Shown here: in pieces, positions 1 through 8,200 of the stretch | Position numbering within the stretch: position 1 is the stretch's first letter | How the letters are laid out: every line of letters starts with the position of its first letter | Assembly: GCA_002007315.1 (NCBI GenBank) | Contig: LNZQ01000041.1 | Coordinates: 1 to 8,750 of the forward strand | Direction: 5' to 3' | Length of the DNA: 8,750 bases | Origin: Epulopiscium sp. Nele67-Bin004 | GTDB taxonomy: Bacteria > Bacillota_A > Clostridia > Lachnospirales > Cellulosilyticaceae | Notes under the pieces: generated by a model | The model's input: the letters and a program-made list of their open reading frames with translations, nothing else | Databases searched by the model: none | Told to the model about the DNA's origin: nothing | Position numbers and translations under genes: made by a program

Positions 1-125
1 TATTTATCAGCAGCAATCATAAATCCAAATGTACCACAAGCAGGGTCATTGCATAATTCACCTGCTTGAGGAGACACAAGTTCAGTTATAACTTCAATAA
101 GGGCACGAGGGGTAAAAAACTGTCC
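1..125 (-). pseudogene. hsdM: Fragment of a type I restriction HsdM (N6-adenine methyltransferase)
   Basis: Read on the minus strand from 125 down to the left edge, one open frame begins GQFFTPRALIEVI and continues to NDPACGTFGFMIAADKY. GQFFTPR is the conserved entry to the methyltransferase domain of type I HsdM proteins, and DPACGT-GF is the S-adenosylmethionine binding motif I. Upstream of GQFF the frame hits a stop within nine bases (132-134), so homology ends sharply at about 125-131, where recombinase sequence starts. The rest of the gene lies beyond the left edge. Its motif I (DPACGTFGFM) differs from DPCAGSGGMF of the HsdM at 1716-3304, so this is a separate, distantly related methylase rather than a duplicated piece. 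The sharp edge suggests insertion or deletion by mobile DNA. Family assignment is firm; the cause of the truncation is inferred. Confidence 0.8.
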
Positions 126-795
126 AGTATATCATCTAGGAGCGTATCAACGTCTAATAGTGCCATTTTGGAATGTTTGCGTATGTCCTCTAAGACAACT
201 TGGTGAAGTTCCCTAGCCTCTATTTTATGTTGAGTGCAAGCTTTTGTACCGTTGTTCTTGTAGTTGGTGCAAGTATATAAAATATTGTCTATCATCTCGG
301 GTCTATTTCGTCTATTCGCCTTGCCAGAACTTAATGCATACCCACAAGTATCACATTTTATTAGCCCAGCAAATATGTTGTCATAGCCATTACTACCTTT
401 TACGCCTTTTCTTCTTGATGTCATTAGGCGTTGCACTAATTCAAATTCCTCATCACTCACTATGCCTTCATGGGTATCTCTTATTATTTCCCAATCTTCA
501 ATTGGTACTATAACCCTTTTTTCACTCTTCATTGATAACTTAGGTCTTTTGTAGCCAGCCATATGTCCTGCATATACAGGGTTTCTCAAAATCGCCCTTA
601 CAGAATTGTTACTCCAAACGTATCTGTTTTCCTCATTATCTTCAAAGTACCTATGATAGTTTGAACCGTTATCACACGCACAGGCTGATGGTCTAGGTAT
701 TCTTTCTTCTGTCAAAATATTTTTGATTTTTCCTATTCCCAAGCCCTCAGTAGCTAACTTAAATATTCTTCTAATCAGTGGAGCATACCTTTCAT
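86..795 (-). pseudogene. Large serine recombinase remnant, truncated at both ends
   Basis: An open minus-strand frame carries the middle of a large serine recombinase (the integrases of clostridial integrative elements). Starting near 790, NERYAPLIRRIFKLATEG...KIKNILTEERIPRP is the usual start of the Recombinase (DNA-binding) domain, followed by RAILRNPVYAGHMAGYK, a family hallmark. A zinc ribbon follows (KCDTCGY at about 343-360, then further cysteines in TCTNYKN and KACTQH at about 230-280). The N-terminal catalytic domain with the active serine, about 150 residues, is absent: upstream of about 795 the DNA is relaxase sequence on the other strand. The C-terminal coiled region is also missing. 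The last 12 or so residues (LDSFLPLV...) are out-of-frame HsdM DNA read to a chance stop at 86-88. An ATG at about 961 keeps the frame open but its first 50 or so residues are not recombinase. Without the catalytic domain it cannot recombine DNA. Confidence 0.85.
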
Positions 796-1538
796 TTAAG
801 CATAAGGACGCACAAAGGTTTACTAGGAGTAAAACTTTAGGAGATGAATATGCAGAGGCTAAAATTAAAGAACGTATTAATGGTGGTGTTTCAATTACTA
901 ATGCCCAATCTACTTTAAAGCAATTGCACGATTTATCAGACAGCATGCGGCAGATTAGCAAGTAAACCTGCCTTAATGAGTTCCAAAATAGTAAAGGATT
1001 AAGCTATTGGGGGAGTATTCAAAATGCTAAGATTAGTGCTGAAACTTTAAACCTACTAAGGAGTAAAGGCTTCAACAATGTAGATGAAGTTGAAGTAAAA
1101 TATAATGAAGTAAACACCCAATTTGATACAACATTAGCGTCGCTTAAAGATATGGAAAATCAGATTAAACAACTTACAGAATTACAAACTCAGTTACGTA
1201 TCTACGGCAGAACTAAGGAAATCTATGTAACTTTTTCTAAGGCACGTAACAAAGATAAATTTATTAGAGAAAACTATGGGGCTGAGGGGCAAGTAATGTT
1301 ACACGAAACATCTAAGAAGTATCTTAATACCTATAAAAAAGAACATGGGTCAGTGCCATCATCTAAAGAAATTAAAGCAATACTGGAGGGGCTTCAAACC
1401 AACAAAGCAATCAAGTATGAGGAGTACAAAAATATTAAAGCTGAAAGAGATGAAATAACAAGGTTACACGTCAACTTGCAGAAGATAATCTCTCCACCAA
1501 ATAAACAGCAAACAAGGACTGATGTGCATGAGAAATAA
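792..1538 (+). pseudogene. C-terminal remnant of a MobA/MobL-type relaxase with in-frame stop
   Basis: The plus-strand frame reads SFKHKDAQRFTRSKTLGDEY and then, after an in-frame TAA at 963-965, continues open in the same frame as NSKGLSYWGSIQNAKISAET and on to TAA at 1536-1538. The order (R-S-K-T-LG-D-Y block; a KG-x-x-YW segment; a long coiled stretch with QIKQLTELQTQLRIYGRTKEIY; then KARNKDKFIRENY and LHETSKKYL) matches the C-terminal half of relaxases from clostridial conjugative and mobilizable elements. The N-terminal nicking domain with its tyrosine and histidine triad is missing; the sequence switches to recombinase DNA at about 795. The ATG at 1152 could start a 128-aa product but no clear ribosome binding site precedes it, so I read the whole as a decayed gene. 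Relaxases nick the transfer origin and lead DNA into the recipient. With the recombinase remnant it marks a former mobile element. Confidence 0.8.
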
Positions 1539-1715
1539 CTTACCGTCATAACTTGAAGTTACTATGCAAATATGATAAAATTTATAGTGGAATATACAAT
1601 ATTATAAACAAATCTGAAAGAAATTTTATAAAAACAATATATAAAATTTTATGAGTTATATATAATTAAATTTTATATATTTATATTACACTATAAACAA
1701 GAAACGAGAAAAGTT
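1539..1715. other. AT-rich intergenic stretch upstream of hsdM
   Basis: This gap between the relaxase remnant and hsdM holds the inverted repeat listed separately and a small odd palindrome (TAACTT-G-AAGTTA, 1549-1561). It should contain the operon promoter, but no convincing -35/-10 pair is visible. TATAAT at 1661-1666 is a perfect -10 box, yet the sequence 17 bases upstream (TATATA, 1638-1643) is a poor -35, and TTGAAG at 1553-1558 lies only 12 bases from TATGAT at 1571-1576. In DNA this AT-rich such matches arise by chance. Confidence 0.5.
1636..1681. repeat. Perfect 14-bp inverted repeat upstream of hsdM
   Basis: Arms 1636-1649 (aatatataaaattt) and 1668-1681 (aaattttatatatt) are exact reverse complements separated by 18 bases that include TATAAT. 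The core aaattttata also occurs at 1621-1630. Being A/T only, it would make a weak RNA hairpin, so an operator for a DNA-binding regulator or a cruciform is as plausible as any transcript structure. No regulator gene is adjacent. The pairing is seen directly; any regulatory role is inference. Confidence 0.4.
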
Positions 1716-3304
1716 ATGGCAAAAGAAAATAAAAAAAATACTGAAGTGTCATTAGAAACAATACTTTGGAATTGTCGTGTAGCATTAAGAACCGTTGGAA
1801 GTACCGAAAAAAATAGAGATGCAGTCATTGCATTGGTATTTCTAAAATTTGCAGGAGATAAATTTAATAAACGTAGGCAACAACTTATAGAACAGTATGG
1901 AAACATTGAAGTTTTTATAGAAAAACCATCATTTTATAATGCAGAAAATGTATACTATTTACAAGAAACAGCTAGATGGAGTTATATAGTACAAAATGCT
2001 AGTGCCAAAAATATTGCAATTATCATTGATACAGCTATGAAAGATATTGAAGAAACCAATAAATCACTAAAAGGAACATTACCATTAAATTTGTTTGCAA
2101 CATTAGGAACAAGTACAGCAACTATCAAAAGCCTAATTGATGAGGTAAATAAAATTGATGAAACCAGATTTCAAGAAGAAGATTTGATAGGTAGAGTGTA
2201 TGAATATTTCCTTCAAGTTTATGCAGCCTCTGGCACTAAGGAAGATGGCGAGTTCTATACTCCATCTTCAGTTGTAAGGCTAATTGCTGAATTAATTGAG
2301 CCATATTCAGGCGTGGTGTATGACCCTTGTGCAGGTTCTGGGGGTATGTTTGTACAATCGCTGAAATTTGTAGATAGACATAACGGTAATCGCAAAAATA
2401 TTTCTATAATAGGGCAAGAGGCAAATCCTAACACTTGGCGTTTGTGTAAAATGAACCTTGCAATACGTGGGATAGCTCACAATTTGGGCGAAAAAAATGC
2501 CTCAACATTTCTGGAGGACTTGCACAAGGATAAAAAGGTAGATTTTATTATGGCTAATCCACCCTTTAACCTAAAAAATTGGCGTGATAAAGATGAACTA
2601 ACAGATGACCCAAGATTTCAAGGGTTTGAAAATACTCCACCAGTAGCCAATGCAAACTATGCGTGGATACTTCATATGATTTCCAAGCTTGATGTAAATA
2701 AAGGGATTGCGGGATTTTTGCTTGCAAATGGTGCGTTAAACTCTGATGGAATTGAACTTGAGATTAGAAAAAATTGTTAGAAGATGATAAAATTGAGGCT
2801 ATTATTGTTTTGCCTAGAGATATGTTTTATTCAACGGATATTTCAGTTACATTGTGGATTGTAAATATGAATAAAGGGGCAAATGAGGAAAAGAAACTGC
2901 GTAGCCGTGTTAATGAAGTTTTGTTTATGGATTTACGTCGTTGGGATAATTATGTTGAGGAAATTGCTATTGATAAAGGTAAGAAAAAGAAAAAAGTAGC
3001 TCTAACAGATGAACAAATTGAGGAGATAAGAACTATTTATTCTAATTGGAAAAGTGAAAATACTAGCAATTATCAAGATATACCAGAGCTTTGCAAGTCG
3101 GTAAAACTTGATGGTATTAGGGATAAAAATTATTCTCTTGCTCCAAGTAAATATATTGAATTTATTGACCATGATTTAGATATTGACTTTGATAAGGAGA
3201 TGAGTCGTATACAAGGGGAAATGCGTGAGTTGATGAAAGTTGAAAAAGAGTCGCAACGTATGCTTGAAGATGCTTTTAGGGGGATTGGTTATGCCGTTGA
3301 CTAA
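1716..3304 (+). pseudogene. hsdM: Type I restriction-modification DNA methyltransferase subunit, frameshifted
   Basis: HsdM transfers a methyl group from S-adenosylmethionine to adenine N6 in the target chosen by HsdS and is also part of the restriction complex. The first frame (1716-2780, 354 aa) has the helical HsdM N-terminal domain (about 10-140), EFYTP at 179-183, motif I DPCAGSGGMF at 203-212 and the catalytic NPPF at 281-284. It ends in TAG at 2778-2780. The rest continues in another frame from 2774 (LLEDDKIEAIIVLPRDMFYS and on to TAA at 3302-3304), supplying the missing C-terminal third. Together they give about 529 aa, the usual length. The break lies at six A (2768-2773); a seventh A would restore the expected EIRKKLLEDD. 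A -1 ribosomal slip on A AAA AAT would do the same. The start ATG follows only a weak purine-rich stretch (gaaacgagaaaag). The gene ends inside hsdS. It may be broken, phase-variable, recoded or mis-sequenced. Confidence 0.88.
2768..2774 (+). promoter_or_regulatory. Candidate -1 slippery heptamer / A6 homopolymer in hsdM
   Basis: In the hsdM frame the bases fall as A AAA AAT, the X XXY YYZ pattern of -1 ribosomal frameshift sites. A slip of one base here makes the next codon TTG at 2774, exactly the frame that continues HsdM. The zero-frame stop TAG follows at 2778, four bases after the heptamer. I see no clear upstream Shine-Dalgarno-like stimulator and no strong stem-loop just downstream, so simple loss of one A from an A7 run is at least as likely. 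Confidence 0.35.
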
Positions 3305-3653
3305 TTTAGGGAAGTATATTGAAGTATTGGATAAACGAAATAAAGATAATATATATACAGCTGAAGATGTGGTTGGATTATCAACACAAAAAACTATGAT
3401 ACAAACTAAGGCAGATCTTGAAGGAGTTAGTTTATTATCGTATAAATTAATGCCACCTAATAGTTTTGCATATGTGCCCGATACTTCTAGGCGAGGAAAT
3501 AAAATGTCACTTGCATTTAATTCCACCCAAGATGTACATTTAGTGTCCTCAATATCTATAGTATTTATAGTAAACCAACCTAGTATGTTAAGTTCGGAAT
3601 ATCTATTTATGTATTTCAATCGTCCTGAATTTGACAGGTATGCAAGATTTAAT

Positions 3654-3668
3654 TCTTGGGGTTCAGCA
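3654..3668 (+). repeat. 15-bp direct repeat copy 1 within hsdS
   Basis: The sequence tcttggggttcagca occurs here and again at 4203-4217, 549 bases (183 codons, in frame) apart. It encodes the S-W-G-S-A motif of the first recognition domain. Recombination between the copies would delete or duplicate one half of HsdS without shifting the frame, a known route by which type I systems change specificity. Confidence 0.6.
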
Positions 3669-4202
3669 AGGGAAACTTTTTCATGGAATGATATGTGTGA
3701 TATAGAAATTGAGTTACCATCTTTAGAAATACAGCAAAAATATGTGGATATATATAATGCTATGTTGCAAAATCAAAAGACTTATGAAATGGGAGTTGAG
3801 GACTTAAAGTTAGTGTGTGACGGATATATTGAGAAACTACGAAAGAATATGCCAACTGAAAGTATTGGGGAATATATTGAAGAATATAGTGATAAAAATA
3901 CAGAGTTGTTATATTTTGAAAAGGATATTAGAGGAATTAGCATCGATAAAAGATTTATTCCGACAAAAGCTAATACAACATCTATATCATTAAACAGCTA
4001 AAAAATTGTTAAACTTTATAGTTTTGCATTTAATGTAAATACTGCTAGAATGGGTGAAAAATTTGCAATAGCCTTAAATAATGATAAGGATTTTATTGTA
4101 TCCAGTATATATCCAGTATTTTGCACAAATAAAAATTTATTACCAGAATATTTATTCATGTGGTTAAAAAGAGAGGAATTTGATAGGTATGTTAGATATA
4201 AC

Positions 4203-4217
4203 TCTTGGGGTTCAGCA
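4203..4217 (+). repeat. 15-bp direct repeat copy 2 within hsdS
   Basis: Identical to 3654-3668; it encodes the same S-W-G-S-A motif in the second recognition domain. The flanking bases are similar but not identical (gaaactttt follows in both, after cgt here and agg in copy 1), which fits an old internal duplication followed by divergence. Confidence 0.6.
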
Positions 4218-4410
4218 CGTGAAACTTTTACGTTTAAGGAACTAATAGAAGTTAAAATACCAATACCAGATATTAGCGTTCAACAATCTATTGTTAATAT
4301 CTACAACGCTTATATTATGCGAAAAGAAGTAGCTGAAAAGTTGAAACAGCAGTTAAAAGATGTTTGCCCCGTGTTGATAAAAGGGGCAATGGAAGAGGGA
4401 AAGAAAGAAT

Positions 4411-4416
4411 AGGAGG
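4411..4416 (+). promoter_or_regulatory. Ribosome binding site AGGAGG fixing the start at 4424
   Basis: A perfect AGGAGG overlaps the last bases of the hsdS stop codon and sits seven bases before ATG 4424. The frame stays open upstream to an ATG at 4364 inside hsdS, but that start has no comparable site, so 4424 is preferred. The overlap suggests translational coupling to hsdS. Confidence 0.7.
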
Positions 4417-4423
4417 AATTTAT

Positions 4424-5206
4424 ATGTCACATGAGGAATATTTAGATAATTTATTAGAACGATTAAAATACTGGCATCACATTTATCAAACAACTCAGTT
4501 TCCGATTTGGGATGTTTATTATATAAATAGTCAGTATGGTCGTACGAAAGATATAATTTATAATACATTAACAGAAGTTTATAAGACATTATATGGTCAG
4601 AAGATTTTCTTAGAAAGTGTTAATCAGCGACAATATAACACTAGATTTTCTGATATAATAACTATACCAAAAACGCAGTTTGAACAATTACAATCTTATG
4701 GATACTTGTTTGATTCATATTTAAGAGAATTGCCAATTTATATAAATGCGTACAAAGATAGTATGGGTCATTCAAAGATAGTTAGCAACCTATATAATAC
4801 ACGTTTCGAGTATATACTTCAAGACCCGAAAAATAAGGCAGGTGATAAAAGAAAATTAACCTTTACAGATATACTAGATTGGGTGGGTATATCCCTTCAC
4901 GTAATAGAAGCTAATACAGATAATCCTATATTTGAACCATTATCTTATGGTATAACAGTTTTAAAACTAGTAGACCGTATGATAAAAGATAACCAAAAAA
5001 GTGAAATCACTGCAATCAATAATATTGGCTTGGGTATAGAAGTAATATTACAAGTAGCTAAATTACTTGAAAAAGACCCAGAAATGGAAAAGAAATATGG
5101 AAAAGCTAATCTAGCATCACAAGTACTTCTAAAAACATTTGAAAAACATCCATCATATAAACCAAAAAGGGCAACATCTAAAGACTTTCTAGTTTTCAAG
5201 AGTTAG
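4424..5206 (+). CDS. Uncharacterised 260-aa protein encoded between hsdS and hsdR
   Basis: I do not recognise this protein family. The gene is intact, starts with MSHEEYLDNLLERLKYW behind a perfect AGGAGG that overlaps the hsdS stop, and ends in TAG at 5204-5206, 53 bases before hsdR. It has no signal peptide, no obvious membrane segment, no Walker motif and no clear nuclease motif. The composition suggests a soluble, mainly helical protein. It is rich in tyrosine (about 20 of 260), with a charged linker near the middle (DPKNKAGDKRK) and a lysine-rich C-terminus. Its position inside a type I operon argues for a job tied to restriction, such as subunit assembly, control of HsdR or a linked defence function, but this is inference from context only. 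It lacks the ATPase features of PrrC-type anticodon nucleases, which also sit in type I operons. Unlike its two upstream neighbours it has no inactivating change. Confidence 0.85.
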   Translation: MSHEEYLDNLLERLKYWHHIYQTTQFPIWDVYYINSQYGRTKDIIYNTLTEVYKTLYGQKIFLESVNQRQYNTRFSDIITIPKTQFEQLQSYGYLFDSYLRELPIYINAYKDSMGHSKIVSNLYNTRFEYILQDPKNKAGDKRKLTFTDILDWVGISLHVIEANTDNPIFEPLSYGITVLKLVDRMIKDNQKSEITAINNIGLGIEVILQVAKLLEKDPEMEKKYGKANLASQVLLKTFEKHPSYKPKRATSKDFLVFKS

Positions 5207-5243
5207 TAAGATGATATATGAAATAACAGAGTAAGTTTTAAAT

Positions 5244-5251
5244 AAAGGAGG
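5244..5251 (+). promoter_or_regulatory. Ribosome binding site of hsdR
   Basis: AAAGGAGG lies eight bases before ATG 5260 and fixes the hsdR start. The 53-base gap behind the previous gene contains no visible terminator, so hsdR is probably on the operon transcript. Confidence 0.7.
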
Positions 5252-5259
5252 AACACACC

Positions 5260-8200
5260 ATGAATTTCGCAGAACAAGACTTAGAACAAGCCATAATACA
5301 ACTATTTGAGCAACAAGGATACACGCATACAAATGGTACAGACATCAGCCGAAAAACAGAAGACATTTTGATTATAGACGATTTAAAACAATACCTTAAC
5401 AAAAGATACCCAACACTAAGCGAAGTCGAAACGCAAAAAGTTATTAATACACTAGAATTTATATCACCCAGTCCATTATATGAGGGAAATAGAGAAACAT
5501 TTTCCCTCATAAACAAAGGATTTAGCTTGATACCTGATAACACTCAAGATTTAGCAATACACATTGATTATATTGACTATGACCAGCCAGACAACAATAT
5601 TTTTAAAGTTGTAAACCAATACTCGGTGCAAGGGGACAGCTTGCGTAGACCAGATTTATTAGTATTTATAAACGGGATACCCATTGCAATTTGTGAGTTT
5701 AAATCAGCAGTATCAGAACAAGTCACTATATATGATGCATGGGAACAAGTACATAATAGATATAACAGGGATATTAAAAGTTTGATGAAATACTGTTTTA
5801 TATCTGTTATTAGTGAGGGGGCAAATACCAAAATGGGGACAATATTTACACCATATGCATATTATTATGCGTGGAATAAGGCAAATGAAGATGAAAAAGT
5901 ATCAAATGGAATTAGCTCCTTAATAACAATGATAAAAGGGGCATTTGCCAAAGATAGAATATTACCACTGCTACAAGATTTTATATTTTATCCTGATGAT
6001 AGCAAAAAGAATGAAACTATTATATGTAGATACCCACAATTTTTTGGAGCATTAAAAATGTTTGAAAATATTAAATCTCACTTGCAACCTTTCGGAGATG
6101 GCAAAGGGGGTACATATTTTGGTGCAACAGGTTGTGGAAAAACTTATACTATGTTATATCTTACACGCCTGTTGGTGCAACGAGATAGAGAAATACTTAA
6201 TAATCCGACAATTATTATAATTTTGTATAGAGAAGACTTAGATACTCAAACTTCAAAAATATTTGTTACTGCTACAGATTTTCTACAGGAACAAAATATA
6301 CGTAGTATAAATAGTCGTGAAGACTTGAGATTAACACTAAAAAATAAGCCCAGTGGTGGCGTGTATATTACAACTATACAAAAATTTGCTGAAACTACAG
6401 GGCTACTTTCAGAGCGTACCAATATAATTTGTATATCTGATGAAGCACACAGAACCCAAACGGGGGTAGGCTCAAAATTAGTAGAGAATAAAAACAATGG
6501 ACTAGATAAAAAATACGGCTTTGCTAAATATTTGCGTGACAGTTTTCCAAATGCAACATATTGTGGATTTACAGGCACTCCAATTGATGATACTTTAGCT
6601 GTATTTGGTGATGCAGTAGACAGTTACACAATGAAAGAAGCCAGTGATGATGGCATAACCGTACGTATTGCATATGAGCCAAGACTTGCAAGAGTTATAT
6701 TATCTGACAAGCAGACAGAAGAAATTGAAAAATATTATAATAGTTGTGCAAGTTTGGGAACAACAGAAGAACAAATACACGCAAGTAAACGTGCTATGTC
6801 AAAAATGACAGCTATATTAGGAAATAAAGATAGAATTAATATGCTTGCATTAGATATTATTATACACTATGAAAAGTTGTGTGAAGAAAAGCCAGAAGTA
6901 TTACAAAAAGCTATGATTGTATGTTCTGATAGAAAAATAGCTTTAAACATACTAAAAGCAATATACTCAATTAGACCAGAGTGGGAAATACCCAAAAAAT
7001 CTGATGATGAAAGTTTATTATCTAAAGAGCAGTTAGACAAACTTGTAGCATTACCAAAAGTTAATCTTGTGGCAACTAAGGATAAAAACGACCCTACAGA
7101 ATTAGCACAAAAATGTGGCACAAAAGAGCATAGAAAAATGTTAGACACCCAATTTAAGAACCAAAGTTCAAATTTTAAAATTGCTATTGTAGTTGATATG
7201 TGGATTACGGGCTTTGATGTACCATCTCTTAGTGTAATGTATATTGATAAGCCATTAAAAAAGCATACGTTAATACAAACAATTTCAAGGGTAAATAGAG
7301 TTTTTGATGGTAAAGATAAAGGACTTGTTGTAGATTATATAGGAATAAAAGATGATATGTTAGAAGCTATAAAACAATATGGCAATGTACAAGAAAGCCC
7401 TGTTGATAACATAAAATCTTCTGTTGAAATATTTAGAAATCACTTATCTTTAATCGAGGACTTATTTAATAATTTTGATAAGGCATTGTTTTACACTCAA
7501 GACGCATTGCAAAGGTTACTATGTATCAATCAAGCTGTAGAGTATATTCAACAATCGAAAGATAACCAAGATAGATTTATGGGGCTATGCCTTAGATTAA
7601 AAAAAGCTTATACAATTTGTTCTCCCTCTGGTGAGCTGTTAGAAGATGAAATTTCTAAAGCACAGCTATACTTTGTAGTACGCTCTATAATCTATAAGCA
7701 AACTAAAAATAATGCTCCTGATATCGAAAAGATGAATAGTATAGTTGAAAATATGGTGCAAGACGCTATTACCTGTACAGGGATAGAGAACATAGTAGAT
7801 ACAAATAAATCTATAGATTTGTTTAGTGATAATTTTTTAATGGAGCTTAATAAAATTGACTTGCCAATAACTAAATTTAATGCTCTTTTAAAATTATTAA
7901 AGCAGACTATAAAGGGCTATGGTAAAATAAATCAAGTAAAAGCTCTTGACTTTGAAAAACGTCTACAAAAAATTATAGATGAATATAACAACAGAGATTC
8001 ACTCGTGTTTACTAGCAAAGTAGTATCAAATTTTGTAGATGACCTTTCAGACCAAATAGTAGAAATATTAAGAGATTTACAAAAAGATGAAGGCTCTTTT
8101 AAGGATTTAGGTATAACTATTGAAGAAAAAGCCTTTTATGATATCTTAGTAAAAGTGCGTGATGAACACAACTTCCCATATGAAGATAATAAATGTTTAG

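Larger units (their letters stand above)
3291..4412 (+). pseudogene. hsdS: Type I restriction-modification specificity subunit with internal TAA
   Basis: HsdS binds the bipartite DNA target and holds the HsdM and HsdR subunits. The ATG at 3291 overlaps the end of hsdM by 14 bases and has AGGGGG seven bases upstream. One frame runs 374 codons to TAG at 4410-4412, interrupted once by TAA at 3999-4001 (codon 237). Layout: target recognition domain 1 about 1-144, first conserved helix about 145-190 (LEIQQKYVDIYNAM), recognition domain 2 about 191-325, second helix to the end. The halves are clearly related: EYLFMYFNRPEFDRYARFNS matches EYLFMWLKREEFDRYVRYNS, and both then have WGSARETF. By this internal alignment SLLSYKLM faces SLNS-stop-KIV, so the stop replaces a tyrosine (one base change from TAT or TAC). 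The stop leaves a 236-aa half-HsdS (first domain, helix, start of second domain). An ATG at 4050 could start the remainder (120 aa) but I see no supporting ribosome site. Confidence 0.88.

Noticed and set aside
723..800. Plus-strand open frame from ATG 723 as the relaxase start
   Set aside because: Bases 723-790 are the complement of well-conserved recombinase coding sequence; relaxase similarity starts only at about 792.
800..961. Recombinase coding extended to its first ATG at 961 on the minus strand
   Set aside because: The first 50 or so residues do not resemble any recombinase and lie antisense to relaxase sequence; the catalytic domain is simply absent.
1549..1561. TAACTT-G-AAGTTA palindrome as a terminator or element end
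   Set aside because: Six-base AT-rich arms with a one-base centre cannot form a hairpin loop and there is no U-tract; it could be an operator but nothing else supports it.
3176..3619. Minus-strand 147-aa frame across the hsdM/hsdS overlap
   Set aside because: It is a shadow of two well-supported plus-strand genes, with no ribosome site or recognisable motif; the same holds for the other antisense frames within hsdM, hsdR and the unknown gene.
963..4001. Reassignment of TAA to a sense codon, since two genes are open on both sides of an in-frame TAA and one aligns with tyrosine
   Set aside because: The other genes use TAA as a normal terminator (hsdM at 3302, hsdR at 8404, relaxase at 1536), hsdR has no internal TAA in 1048 codons, and no bacterial code with sense TAA is known to me.
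4364..4423. Longer start (ATG 4364) for the unknown gene
   Set aside because: It would overlap hsdS by about 49 bases with an atypical Gly/Arg-rich leader and no ribosome site, while ATG 4424 has a perfect AGGAGG at proper spacing.
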